Shown here one piece after another: positions 7,095 to 14,151 of a DNA stretch of 40,173 nt. The stretch comes from Clostridiaceae bacterium UBA5444 (GTDB taxonomy: Bacteria > Bacillota > Clostridia > Clostridiales > Oxobacteraceae). The DNA lies in NCBI GenBank assembly GCA_002426575.1, contig DIRE01000014.1, positions 40,801 to 80,973 of the forward strand, written 5' to 3'. The notes under the pieces are model-generated. The model did not search any database and was not told where the DNA came from. It saw only the letters and a program-made list of their open reading frames with translations. The translations under genes and the position numbers were made by a program. How positions within the stretch are numbered: the first letter of the stretch is position 1; each line of letters begins with the position of its first letter.

Positions 7095-9728
7095 TTATTT
7101 TTTTATAGAAGCTTTTACTGCTTTATAGATTTCAACTATAAGTATAGGTGCAAGTGAAAGTGCTATAACTATTAACCATTCCCCAAAGGTTAATAAAGTT
7201 ACTTTAAATGTATCCCTTAAAAAAGGAACAAATATTACAATAAGCTGCATAAACACGGATATTCCTGTGGCTCTTACTAAATATTTATTTGAAAATACGC
7301 CTATTTTAAATATAGACTTTCCCTCTGACCTTGCATTAAATGCATGAGCTAATTGAGAAAGACTTAGTACTAAAAACGTCATGGTTTGGGCAGTTATTAA
7401 ATCCTTTTTTAGGCCTATTAAATATGCAGCAAGAGCTAATCCGCCTATCATAACGCCACCTATACCAATTCTTATTCCAAGATCATCTGAGAATAATCCT
7501 GCCTTAGGATCTCTTGGCTTTTGTTCCATAACGCCTTCCTCAGCAGGGTCAACACCAAGAGATAGTGCTGGGAAAGTATCAGTAACTAAGTTAACCCATA
7601 ATATGTGTATAGGTATTAAAGGCTCTGCCCACCCAAATAATGTTGCCAAAAACAGGGTGATTATTTCTCCAATATTGCAAGATAGTAAAAAGTGAATTGC
7701 CTTTCTTATATTTGTATATATGGTTCTTCCCTCTCCTACAGCTGATACAATGGTTGTAAAGTTATCATCAGTTAATACCATGTCTGCAGCTTCTTTAGCA
7801 ACATCAGTACCAGTTATGCCCATGGCAGCACCTATATCGGCCTTCTTTAAAGCTGGTGCGTCATTTACGCCATCTCCAGTCATTGCAACTACCTGACCAT
7901 TTGCCTGCCATGCTTTTACTATTCTAACCTTATGTTCAGGAGATACCCTTGCATAAACGCTATATTTTTCTATATTATTTTTTAATTCTTCATCACTTAT
8001 TGCATCAAGCTCCATACCTGAAATAGCTAAATGATCACTGTCAAGTATTCCAAGCTCTTTTGCTATTGCTGTTGCAGTTAATTTATGGTCTCCTGTTATC
8101 ATTATAGGCCTTATACCAGCATTTTTGCATATGCTTACTGCTTCTTTAACTTCCTCTCTTGGAGGATCAATCATTCCAGTAAGTCCAACAAAAATAAGTT
8201 CATTTTCTACATCCTTACTTGTAGGATTTTTAGGTACCTCATCTAACCCTTTATATGCAAATGCCAATACCCTAAGAGCCTCTGATCCCATTTTTTCGTT
8301 AGCATACTGTACTGTCTTTAAGTCCTTTTCTGTAATCTCCCTAACTTTTCCACCATCTACTATATACTTACATCTTCCTATAAGTATATCTGGTGCTCCC
8401 TTTACAAGTGCCTTATAGCCATCTTTAAATTTATTTATTGTAGTCATAAGTTTTCTTTCTGAATCAAATGGTATTTCAGAAACTCTAGGGAACTCTTCAT
8501 CAATGGCATCCTTATTCATTCCCTTTTGTACACACAAATCAACAAGAGCTGTTTCTGTAGGATCTCCCACAGTTTTAACTTCTCCATCTACATTACTTAT
8601 TTTTGTATCATTACATAACATAAGTATTTTTAATAATTTATCCATGCTGCTTTCTTTTTCATCTATTTGATTTGAATCAGTGAATACATTATTAGTAAAT
8701 GCCTTCATAACCGTCATTTTGTTTTGTGTTAATGTTCCTGTTTTATCAGAACATATAACTGTTGCACATCCTAATGTCTCAACCGCTGGCAGCTTTCTTA
8801 TTATGGCATTTTTCTTTGCCATTCTTTGAACGCCTATTGCAAGTACAATTGTAACTACTGTAGGAAGGCCTTCAGGTATGGCGGCAACTGCAAGGCTGAC
8901 TGCTGTCATAAACATCTCTAAATAATCTTTTCCATTTAATATTCCTACAAGGAACATTGCAGCGCATATTATTACCGATATAATCCCAAGCCACTTTCCT
9001 AAGTCTGCTAGTTTAGCCTGAAGAGGAGTTAATGTATGATCATCTTCTTGTATCATCTTTGCAATTGTTCCTATTTCTGTGTTCATACCTGTATCTGTTA
9101 CAATTGCTGTAGCTCTCCCATAGGTAACCATTGATGACATAAATACCATATTCTTTTTATCACCTAATGGTATCTTTTCATCAAGTATTGCTTCAGAAGT
9201 TTTGTCAACGGGAACTGACTCTCCTGTTAAAGATGATTCTTCAACCTTTAGATTGGATTCTTCAAGTATTCTGCAATCCGCAGGTATGTATCTTCCAGCT
9301 TCAAGGAATATAATGTCCCCAGGAACAAGATCCTTTGCTGGAACTTCATAGGTGTTCCCACCTCTTTTTACAACTGCTCCAGGCGAGGCTAGTTTTTTTA
9401 ATGCCTCTAATGACTTTTCTGCTTTATTCTCCTGCATTGTACCCAAAATAGCATCTAATGCAACGACAATCATTATAACCACCATATCGCTTATCTGTCC
9501 TAATACTCCTGATATTATTGCAGCAATAATTAATATTATTACGAGAGGGTCTGCAAACTGTTCAATTAATATTCTCCATACTGTTTTACCTTTTTTTTCC
9601 GTTATCTCATTTAGTCCATATTCCTTTTGTCTTGATTCTATTTCTTCTTCTGCTAGCCCTTCATAGCTACTATTTAGTTCTTCGAATATTGCTTTTTCAC
9701 CTAGCTGATGCCATTTTGTTTCTTTCAT
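7095..9728 (-). CDS. P-type cation ATPase, Ca2+/Mn2+ type (P2A)
   Basis: ATP-driven exporter in the cell membrane, 877 residues from the preferred start. The order is an N-terminal cation-ATPase domain, actuator with TGES near residue 168, then M4 with AIPEGLPTVVT. The phosphorylation site DKTGTLT is near 328, the hinge TGDGVNDAPALKKADIG near 617, and six C-terminal membrane segments follow. M5 has SCNIGEI and M6 has NLVTDTFPALSLG, matching Ca2+-site residues of SERCA-like pumps. The open frame extends 24 codons further into the riboswitch terminator. The ATG at 9726-9728 has GGAGG eight bases upstream and is clearly the start. The Mn riboswitch in the leader points to Mn2+ export as a physiological role, as reported for riboswitch-linked pumps in lactococci. 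Ca2+ transport is also possible. Confidence 0.93.
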   Translation of the reverse strand: MKETKWHQLGEKAIFEELNSSYEGLAEEEIESRQKEYGLNEITEKKGKTVWRILIEQFADPLVIILIIAAIISGVLGQISDMVVIMIVVALDAILGTMQENKAEKSLEALKKLASPGAVVKRGGNTYEVPAKDLVPGDIIFLEAGRYIPADCRILEESNLKVEESSLTGESVPVDKTSEAILDEKIPLGDKKNMVFMSSMVTYGRATAIVTDTGMNTEIGTIAKMIQEDDHTLTPLQAKLADLGKWLGIISVIICAAMFLVGILNGKDYLEMFMTAVSLAVAAIPEGLPTVVTIVLAIGVQRMAKKNAIIRKLPAVETLGCATVICSDKTGTLTQNKMTVMKAFTNNVFTDSNQIDEKESSMDKLLKILMLCNDTKISNVDGEVKTVGDPTETALVDLCVQKGMNKDAIDEEFPRVSEIPFDSERKLMTTINKFKDGYKALVKGAPDILIGRCKYIVDGGKVREITEKDLKTVQYANEKMGSEALRVLAFAYKGLDEVPKNPTSKDVENELIFVGLTGMIDPPREEVKEAVSICKNAGIRPIMITGDHKLTATAIAKELGILDSDHLAISGMELDAISDEELKNNIEKYSVYARVSPEHKVRIVKAWQANGQVVAMTGDGVNDAPALKKADIGAAMGITGTDVAKEAADMVLTDDNFTTIVSAVGEGRTIYTNIRKAIHFLLSCNIGEIITLFLATLFGWAEPLIPIHILWVNLVTDTFPALSLGVDPAEEGVMEQKPRDPKAGLFSDDLGIRIGIGGVMIGGLALAAYLIGLKKDLITAQTMTFLVLSLSQLAHAFNARSEGKSIFKIGVFSNKYLVRATGISVFMQLIVIFVPFLRDTFKVTLLTFGEWLIVIALSLAPILIVEIYKAVKASIKK

Positions 9729-9756
9729 ACCTTTTCCTCCATAAATCATAATAATA

Positions 9757-9892
9757 AAGACCTCTATCCTGTATATGCAGGATAGAGGTCTTACTCGCAA
9801 GGAAAATAATTCCCTTGATATTAGCCGGGTATATTACCGTCATGACGACTAATATTTCAGATAGAAGCTGAGAGTTACTCCCCTCTACTTTT
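9757..9892 (-). promoter_or_regulatory. yybP-ykoY (Mn2+) riboswitch with intrinsic terminator
   Basis: The minus strand carries the family's conserved blocks in order: GGGGAGTAAC, TCGTCATGACGG, TACCCGGCTAATA, and CGAGTAAGACC closing the junction. Helix P1 is formed by TAGAGG (9887-9882) with CCTCTA (9788-9783). The same CCTCTA is also part of a 15-bp terminator stem (9757-9771 with 9778-9792) followed by TTTATTATTAT. The aptamer and terminator are therefore mutually exclusive. This is an ON switch in which Mn2+ stabilises P1 and allows read-through into the pump. Confidence 0.93.
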
Positions 9893-9903
9893 TATTTATA
9901 CAC

Positions 9904-9932
9904 ATTCTACCATGAGGTATTTTTTATGTCAA
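9904..9932 (-). promoter_or_regulatory. Sigma-A promoter of the riboswitch-ATPase unit
   Basis: TTGACA, a 17-base spacer and TAGAAT on the minus strand. Transcription would start near 9897, a few bases before the riboswitch. The 9933-10060 stretch further upstream has no gene that I can see. Confidence 0.85.
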
Positions 9933-10060
9933 TATAAAATGAAAAATGTACTAATAACTCTATCCTATAACATTTATAAGTATATGGATAGAGCCATGGT
10001 TTTTATACTATGAATAATAGATTAGATAAAATAAAATATATTGCATGCTATATATTTTAT

Positions 10061-10441
10061 TCACACTATATACATATGGGAGCATCCAACTTCATCATAC
10101 ATGCCATTACATTTAAGCATAACCCTTAAGGTATAAAGTCCCCTCTCCCTAAGAGGTATATTTACCCACTTTGTTTTGATCCTTATTATATTCTCTTCGA
10201 CATATACAAGGCTCTCTTCAGTTTCTCGTATAATTATGCCCTTAGGTCCTAATATCTGTATTTTGAAAATAGCGTTTCCATTAGGCATATCTTGTATTAT
10301 GGTATATGTAAAAAACTTTTTTATTTGATTAGCCAATGAACCTGTAAAAGGATTGCATAGATACATTTTGTTATCGCTAGTATAGGATATTTCTTCACAT
10401 GTTATAATATTGCATATGGGTATTCTAATTTTAATTTCCAA
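10061..10441 (-). CDS. Protein of unknown function, 126 residues
   Basis: Unrecognised. The likely start is the TTG at 10441, which has GGAGG nine bases upstream; the frame runs six codons further to another TTG without a ribosome site. The product has alternating hydrophobic strands, five cysteines, no membrane helix, and short motifs such as ILGPKGIIIRE and GLYTLRVMLKCNG. The pattern suggests an all-beta, Ig-like or C2-like fold, but this is only an impression. It is divergent from the Tyr-rich gene at 10637 and separated from it by 195 bases rich in A and T. Confidence 0.65.
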   Translation of the reverse strand: MEIKIRIPICNIITCEEISYTSDNKMYLCNPFTGSLANQIKKFFTYTIIQDMPNGNAIFKIQILGPKGIIIRETEESLVYVEENIIRIKTKWVNIPLRERGLYTLRVMLKCNGMYDEVGCSHMYIV

Positions 10442-10636
10442 CTTCTTAAACCTCCGCAATCTTCTTTTTAATCTACATCATTCCCTTATTATTCCATATA
10501 ATAATATTATAATACATTTGTATAAAATTTCCATATATTATAGTATTATTTTTGGACTAATGTATTATAATTCTATATTGCAAAATTAAATAAAATGCAT
10601 ATTATAAATTATATGAAAAATTCTGGAGGTATTTTT

Positions 10637-10996
10637 GTGTTCCCATTCTTTTATCCTTATTACATGTATGGCCCAATGCCATATTCATATCAATATTACT
10701 ATTGGTATAAGCTCCCAAGGAGCAATGATCCCGATGATTTAACGGACGATGATAAATATATGTATAGGTGCTCTGAAGCAGATGATAGAGAATATGACCC
10801 CAATAACCCTAATAACCCTAATTTTATGCCTGATACACCACCAAATCCAGACCATATTTTAAGGTTCATTCAGTTTAATAACAAAGATTTAATAAATTCA
10901 ATGCTATCTTATGGAATGCCCCTATCTAAGGCACTTGTTGTACTAAGGACCACAATAGATACAACCATTAGCTTTTTTAATCCAATGCCTGTATAG
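10637..10996 (+). CDS. Tyr/Pro-rich small protein, unknown function
   Basis: A 119-residue product starting at GTG 10637, with GGAGG seven bases upstream; an earlier ATG in frame has no ribosome site. The N-terminus (FPFFYPYYMYGPMPYSYQYY) is very rich in Tyr, Pro and Phe. The middle is acidic, with Asn-Pro repeats (DPNNPNNPNF), encoded by two tandem AATAACCCT units. The end is an ordinary amphipathic region. Tyr-rich segments of this kind occur in spore-coat proteins, which is a guess rather than an assignment. It is closed by a good terminator. Confidence 0.7.
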   Translation: MFPFFYPYYMYGPMPYSYQYYYWYKLPRSNDPDDLTDDDKYMYRCSEADDREYDPNNPNNPNFMPDTPPNPDHILRFIQFNNKDLINSMLSYGMPLSKALVVLRTTIDTTISFFNPMPV

Positions 10997-11015
10997 AAAA
11001 TATTATTTCCATATT

Positions 11016-11049
11016 AAAAAAACTCTGTTAAAAGCAACAGAGTTTTTTA
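11016..11049. terminator. Bidirectional terminator between the Tyr-rich gene and tRNA-Sec
   Basis: AACTCTGTT/AACAGAGTT stem with a 6-base loop, flanked by A5 on the left and TTTTT on the right. It can end transcripts from both sides, including the tRNA-Sec transcript on the minus strand. Confidence 0.85.
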
Positions 11050-11070
11050 ATCTTCATTAAAATATTAAAT

Positions 11071-11164
11071 TGGCGGGAGTATGTGGGAATCGAACCCACC
11101 TACCACGCTAGGGCGGCAAGCTGGATTTGAAGTCCAGTAGGCACACCAGCACCTATCTACCCCC
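11071..11164 (-). tRNA. selC: tRNA-Sec (anticodon TCA)
   Basis: The 94-base transcript carries the anticodon stem-loop CTGGA-CTTCAAA-TCCAG with anticodon TCA. It has a long variable arm (CTTGCCGCCCTAGCGTGGTA), a T-arm with GGTTCGATTCC, and an encoded CCA end. The acceptor GGGGGTA pairs with TACTCCC with one G-U. The long extra arm and UCA anticodon identify selenocysteine tRNA. It normally follows selB closely in Clostridia. Here a nine-gene operon lies between. Confidence 0.96.
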
Positions 11165-11188
11165 ATATTATTTTTAGCACCGATTAGA

Positions 11189-11217
11189 ATTATAGCATAT
11201 TAATAAAAAACAAGCAA
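11189..11217 (-). promoter_or_regulatory. Promoter of tRNA-Sec
   Basis: TTGCTT, a 17-base spacer and TATAAT on the minus strand, with the -10 box 25 bases before the tRNA 5' end. The tRNA therefore does not depend on read-through from the upstream operon. Confidence 0.8.
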
Positions 11218-11322
11218 ATTTTATAAAGCTTAAGATAGCGTTCGCTAAATGCAAGTTAAAATGAAAAGCCAATGGAAATATACTTTTGTGCATCTGTACA
11301 TCTTAAAATAAAAAACCAGCCA

Positions 11323-11364
11323 AATACTGCAAGCCGATTAATAGATGCATCAGTTTACAGTATT
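11323..11364 (-). terminator. Possible terminator of the catabolic operon
   Basis: On the minus strand AATACTG pairs with CAGTATT, and CTGAT with ATCGG inside it. A T-rich tract (GGTTTTTTATTTT) follows after seven bases. The gap before the T-run is longer than usual, so this is tentative. It lies 24 bases past the last gene of the operon. Confidence 0.45.
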
Positions 11365-11388
11365 CGACTCTTTTACTATCAATATATC

Positions 11389-11928
11389 CTACCAATGTTT
11401 TGCCGTGGCTTCACTGTTTGAAATATTATCCCTTTTGCTCAGCATAAGGCACATGGCATCAAGTACTATGTGTATGCTCTGGTCAAAGAGCGAACTTAAA
11501 AGCTGAACTGATTTTCTTTCATCACCAGCATCGCCTTTTGTAGTACCTGAAACTATCAATAGTTTATCAGCTAGTAAGGCTAATGTAGAAGTTTTTTTAC
11601 TTGAAACTCCAATAATAAAGCAGCCTTTTTCCTTTGCCTTTTTTGTATTTAAAACTACGTTTCCACTTTCCCCGGAGCCGGATATGGATAAATATATATC
11701 ATCTTTACTGACTGCCGGGGTAATTGTCTCACCTACGGAATATACGGTATAGCCAAGATGCATAAGCCTCATTGCAAAGCCCTTGCCCATAAGGCCGGAA
11801 CGTCCTTCTCCATCAACGAATATCCTTTTATCCTTGCTTATGCAGTTTACAACGTCATCAATTTGATTTTTGTCTACCTTTGATAGTACTGAAGTGATTT
11901 CGTCAAGTATTATATCAAGTGTATCCAT
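11389..11928 (-). CDS. hxlB: 6-phospho-3-hexuloisomerase-like SIS protein
   Basis: SIS-domain isomerase of 179 residues. The family interconverts 3-hexulose-6-phosphate and fructose-6-phosphate in the ribulose-monophosphate pathway. Family signatures are VDGEGRSGLMGKGFAMRLMH near residues 38-57, VGETITPAV, and SISGSGESG, which contributes phosphate binding. It starts one base inside the stop of the synthase-like gene upstream (TAATG), so the two are translationally coupled. This pairing strongly supports the assignment. The C-terminal end (SEATAKHW) departs from the usual RHANLE-like tail, so the substrate could differ. Confidence 0.82.
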   Translation of the reverse strand: MDTLDIILDEITSVLSKVDKNQIDDVVNCISKDKRIFVDGEGRSGLMGKGFAMRLMHLGYTVYSVGETITPAVSKDDIYLSISGSGESGNVVLNTKKAKEKGCFIIGVSSKKTSTLALLADKLLIVSGTTKGDAGDERKSVQLLSSLFDQSIHIVLDAMCLMLSKRDNISNSEATAKHW

Positions 11929-12542
11929 TATAATACCTCCCTAAACCTTTTTGCAGCTTTTTCTATGTTATCTGCCTTTGTTATGGCACTGCCGATTATG
12001 GCAATATCAACCATGGATTCCTTCAAGAAAACCATGGTATTATAGTTTACACCGCCAGCAACAGCAATTTTACCTATTTCGGGGAATTCGCCCTTAAAAT
12101 CTTTTATAAGGGAAACTAAATCCCCAGCTGTAGAATCTATGGATAAATGTATGCAAAATATCGCTTCCTTAAATTCCTTAAGCTTATTAATTTTCTCACT
12201 ATCCACCTCTAAAAGGTCTATCATCATAAGCTTTCCAAAATCGCTTGCTGTCTTGCAGCATGCCCTGATTGTATCAAGGGAGGCAGCGCCCATTACTGTT
12301 GCTATGTCTGCACCGTTATTATAGGCACCCTCAAACTCATAAGCACCTTCATCCATTGTCTTAATATCACCAAGTATTATTTTATCAGGAAAGCATGATT
12401 TAATCTCCTTAATAGAGTTCATACCGTAATCCTTAACAAGTGATGTTCCAACTTCAATAATGTCAATATAAGGGCTGGCTTCCTTTAAAATCCCAATTGC
12501 TTTTTCAAGAGATACCCTGTCTACTGCAAGCTGTATTTGCAT
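11928..12542 (-). CDS. hxlA: 3-hexulose-6-phosphate synthase-like (OMPDC superfamily)
   Basis: TIM-barrel enzyme of 204 residues in the orotidine-phosphate decarboxylase superfamily. The superfamily DxKxxD motif is DIKTMDEG near residue 60, closer to hexulose-phosphate synthase (DLKxMD) than to keto-gulonate-phosphate decarboxylase (DAKxxD). Other family segments are the opening MQIQLAVDRVSLEKAIGIL, VEVGTSLV-like IEVGTSLV, and the phosphate loop IAVAGGVNYNTM. The usual HTGYD segment is HLSID here. The expected reaction joins formaldehyde and ribulose-5-phosphate, or its reverse. GGAAGG precedes the ATG and overlaps the end of the kinase gene. Confidence 0.8.
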   Translation of the reverse strand: MQIQLAVDRVSLEKAIGILKEASPYIDIIEVGTSLVKDYGMNSIKEIKSCFPDKIILGDIKTMDEGAYEFEGAYNNGADIATVMGAASLDTIRACCKTASDFGKLMMIDLLEVDSEKINKLKEFKEAIFCIHLSIDSTAGDLVSLIKDFKGEFPEIGKIAVAGGVNYNTMVFLKESMVDIAIIGSAITKADNIEKAAKRFREVL

Positions 12543-12546
12543 AATA

Positions 12547-13491
12547 TTACCTTCCTTGTTTCTTTAAATACTGTTCAAGCCTGCTGCGATCAGGTAAACC
12601 CTCGTTATCCCCGGGTACCATTACTTGAAGAGAGCCTATGGCATTTCCCCTGACAACAGCATCACTTAATGACAGCTTTTCCAATAGCCCGCTTATAACA
12701 CCAACTGCAAACCCATCTCCTGCACCAACAGTATCAATCACCTTGGGAACCTTGAAACCGGGAACTGTATAAGTTTCATCATGTGTTTTAACAAATGCAC
12801 CCTTATCCCCCATCTTTACAAGTACTGCTTTAACTCCAAGTCTCAAGTAAAAGTTCGCAATTTCATTAGGGTCATTACTTCCTGTTAATGTTAAACCCTC
12901 ATCAACACCTGGAAGTATTATATCACATTTTGAAGCGATATCATTAATGACACTGACCATTTCTTCTCTGCTTGCCCAGAGTGTAGGCCTTAAGTTTGGG
13001 TCAAAGGTTATGGGTAGCTTCTTTTCCCTGGCTTTACTAATTAATTCATAGGTAGCTTCCCTGCAGCTTAATGATAATGCTGGAGGTATTCCCGTAATAT
13101 GAACATGCCTGACTCCTTCAAAATCTATTTTTTCCATGTCCTCTTTCGTGAAATGAGATGCTGCTGTACCTCTTCTAAAGTATACTACCTCAGGGTCACC
13201 AACTTCTGTTTTGCTCTTTATCTGGAATGCTGTAGGATAATTTTTATCAAATGTTATATAACTTGTATCAATGCCTTCATTTACTAAAAAGTTCTTTATA
13301 TATCTCCCAAATGGGTCAACTCCCAGCTTTGTAACATAACTGACATCATATCCTAGCCTCTTTAAACCAATGCAAACATTCACCTCTGCTCCTGCTAATG
13401 ACCTTGTGAATTTTTCAATATCCTCGAGTTTGCCAACATAGTCTGCAACGAACATAGCCATGGGTTCACCAAATAAAATAATTTCAGACAC
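12547..13491 (-). CDS. kdgK: 2-dehydro-3-deoxygluconokinase (PfkB family)
   Basis: Sugar kinase of 314 residues that would phosphorylate 2-keto-3-deoxygluconate to KDPG in the cytosol. PfkB signatures are the N-terminal GGxxxN-like block AGAEVNVCIGLKRLG near residue 33 and the anion-hole motif DTVGAGDGFAVG near 258, with catalytic Asp. KDG-kinase-like segments are YFRRGTAAS and FDPNLRPTLW. Its product is the substrate of the aldolase encoded in the same operon. It starts with GTG immediately after the stop of the preceding gene (TAAGTG), with GAGG upstream. Confidence 0.85.
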   Translation of the reverse strand: MSEIILFGEPMAMFVADYVGKLEDIEKFTRSLAGAEVNVCIGLKRLGYDVSYVTKLGVDPFGRYIKNFLVNEGIDTSYITFDKNYPTAFQIKSKTEVGDPEVVYFRRGTAASHFTKEDMEKIDFEGVRHVHITGIPPALSLSCREATYELISKAREKKLPITFDPNLRPTLWASREEMVSVINDIASKCDIILPGVDEGLTLTGSNDPNEIANFYLRLGVKAVLVKMGDKGAFVKTHDETYTVPGFKVPKVIDTVGAGDGFAVGVISGLLEKLSLSDAVVRGNAIGSLQVMVPGDNEGLPDRSRLEQYLKKQGR

Positions 13492-14151
13492 TTAAGCCTC
13501 ATCTCCTCTCATTGCTATAGCTTCATCATATAAAGCTTTTGCTGTTTTGCTGTTATGGGGATATAAAAGCAATATATCAAACAGATTAGGGTAGTAGGAC
13601 AGCTTGAGTAATTCTCTGGCAAATGCCATTGCTGCAATCTCACCAGGAGCTACAAGTCCTGAATGATATTTTATTGGGCCAAGCTCCCAAAGCAGTATTT
13701 TTGCTGTCCTTGTATATATATCCCTATTATTATCTTCTATGAAATGAAACATTTCATGTGCTATAAGAACATCTTCAATTTTTACCCCACCCAGCATCAT
13801 ATTAAGATTCTCGTTTTTAATCAGCTCTTCAGCTTTTCTTACGTTCTTCATGTATACAGATATATTATTAGGAGAATTAAATCTGGCGAATAAAATATAG
13901 TCCTTGCTACCCTCATCCTCCAATTCAGAAACTTTTATACCAAGAAGCTGCGCATATTCCATAGGAGATTTGATTCCATATTTTTCTCTGAGCAACAAGG
14001 CCTCATGATATCCACATTCATTAGCCTTTTCAATCATATCTTTCTTTTCCTGCCTAGATACCTTATTATGAATAGGATCCCTATTAAAAGTGTAGCTGCC
14101 CCATTCATATTTGTCGAGTAATTTTAATTCTCTAATTAAATCTTTTATCAT
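13492..14151 (-). CDS. HExxH metalloprotein, ImmA/IrrE-like, in the catabolic operon
   Basis: A 219-residue protein I cannot assign to a named family. Near residue 134 it has IAHEMFHFIE, a classic HExxH zinc site. About 35 residues later GEIAAMAFARELL resembles the second Glu-containing helix (ExxAnxFAxxLL) of ImmA/IrrE-type metallopeptidases. There is no signal peptide or helix-turn-helix. The ATG overlaps the stop of the hydantoinase-like gene by four bases (ATGA), and the kinase follows with no gap. It is therefore tightly coupled to metabolic genes rather than to a phage repressor. A zinc hydrolase acting on a small metabolite or on the neighbouring enzyme is conceivable. Confidence 0.7.
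   Translation of the reverse strand: MIKDLIRELKLLDKYEWGSYTFNRDPIHNKVSRQEKKDMIEKANECGYHEALLLREKYGIKSPMEYAQLLGIKVSELEDEGSKDYILFARFNSPNNISVYMKNVRKAEELIKNENLNMMLGGVKIEDVLIAHEMFHFIEDNNRDIYTRTAKILLWELGPIKYHSGLVAPGEIAAMAFARELLKLSYYPNLFDILLLYPHNSKTAKALYDEAIAMRGDEA

Noticed and set aside
10799..10822. Telomere-like or CRISPR-like tandem AATAACCCT units
   Set aside because: Only two units, inside a coding region, and they encode an Asn-Pro repeat. No CRISPR array is visible anywhere in the window.
11071..11388. tRNA-Sec as the attachment site of an integrated element
   Set aside because: The operon lies on the 5' side of the tRNA; there is no integrase and no repeated tRNA 3' end, so a classical tRNA-targeted integration is not supported.
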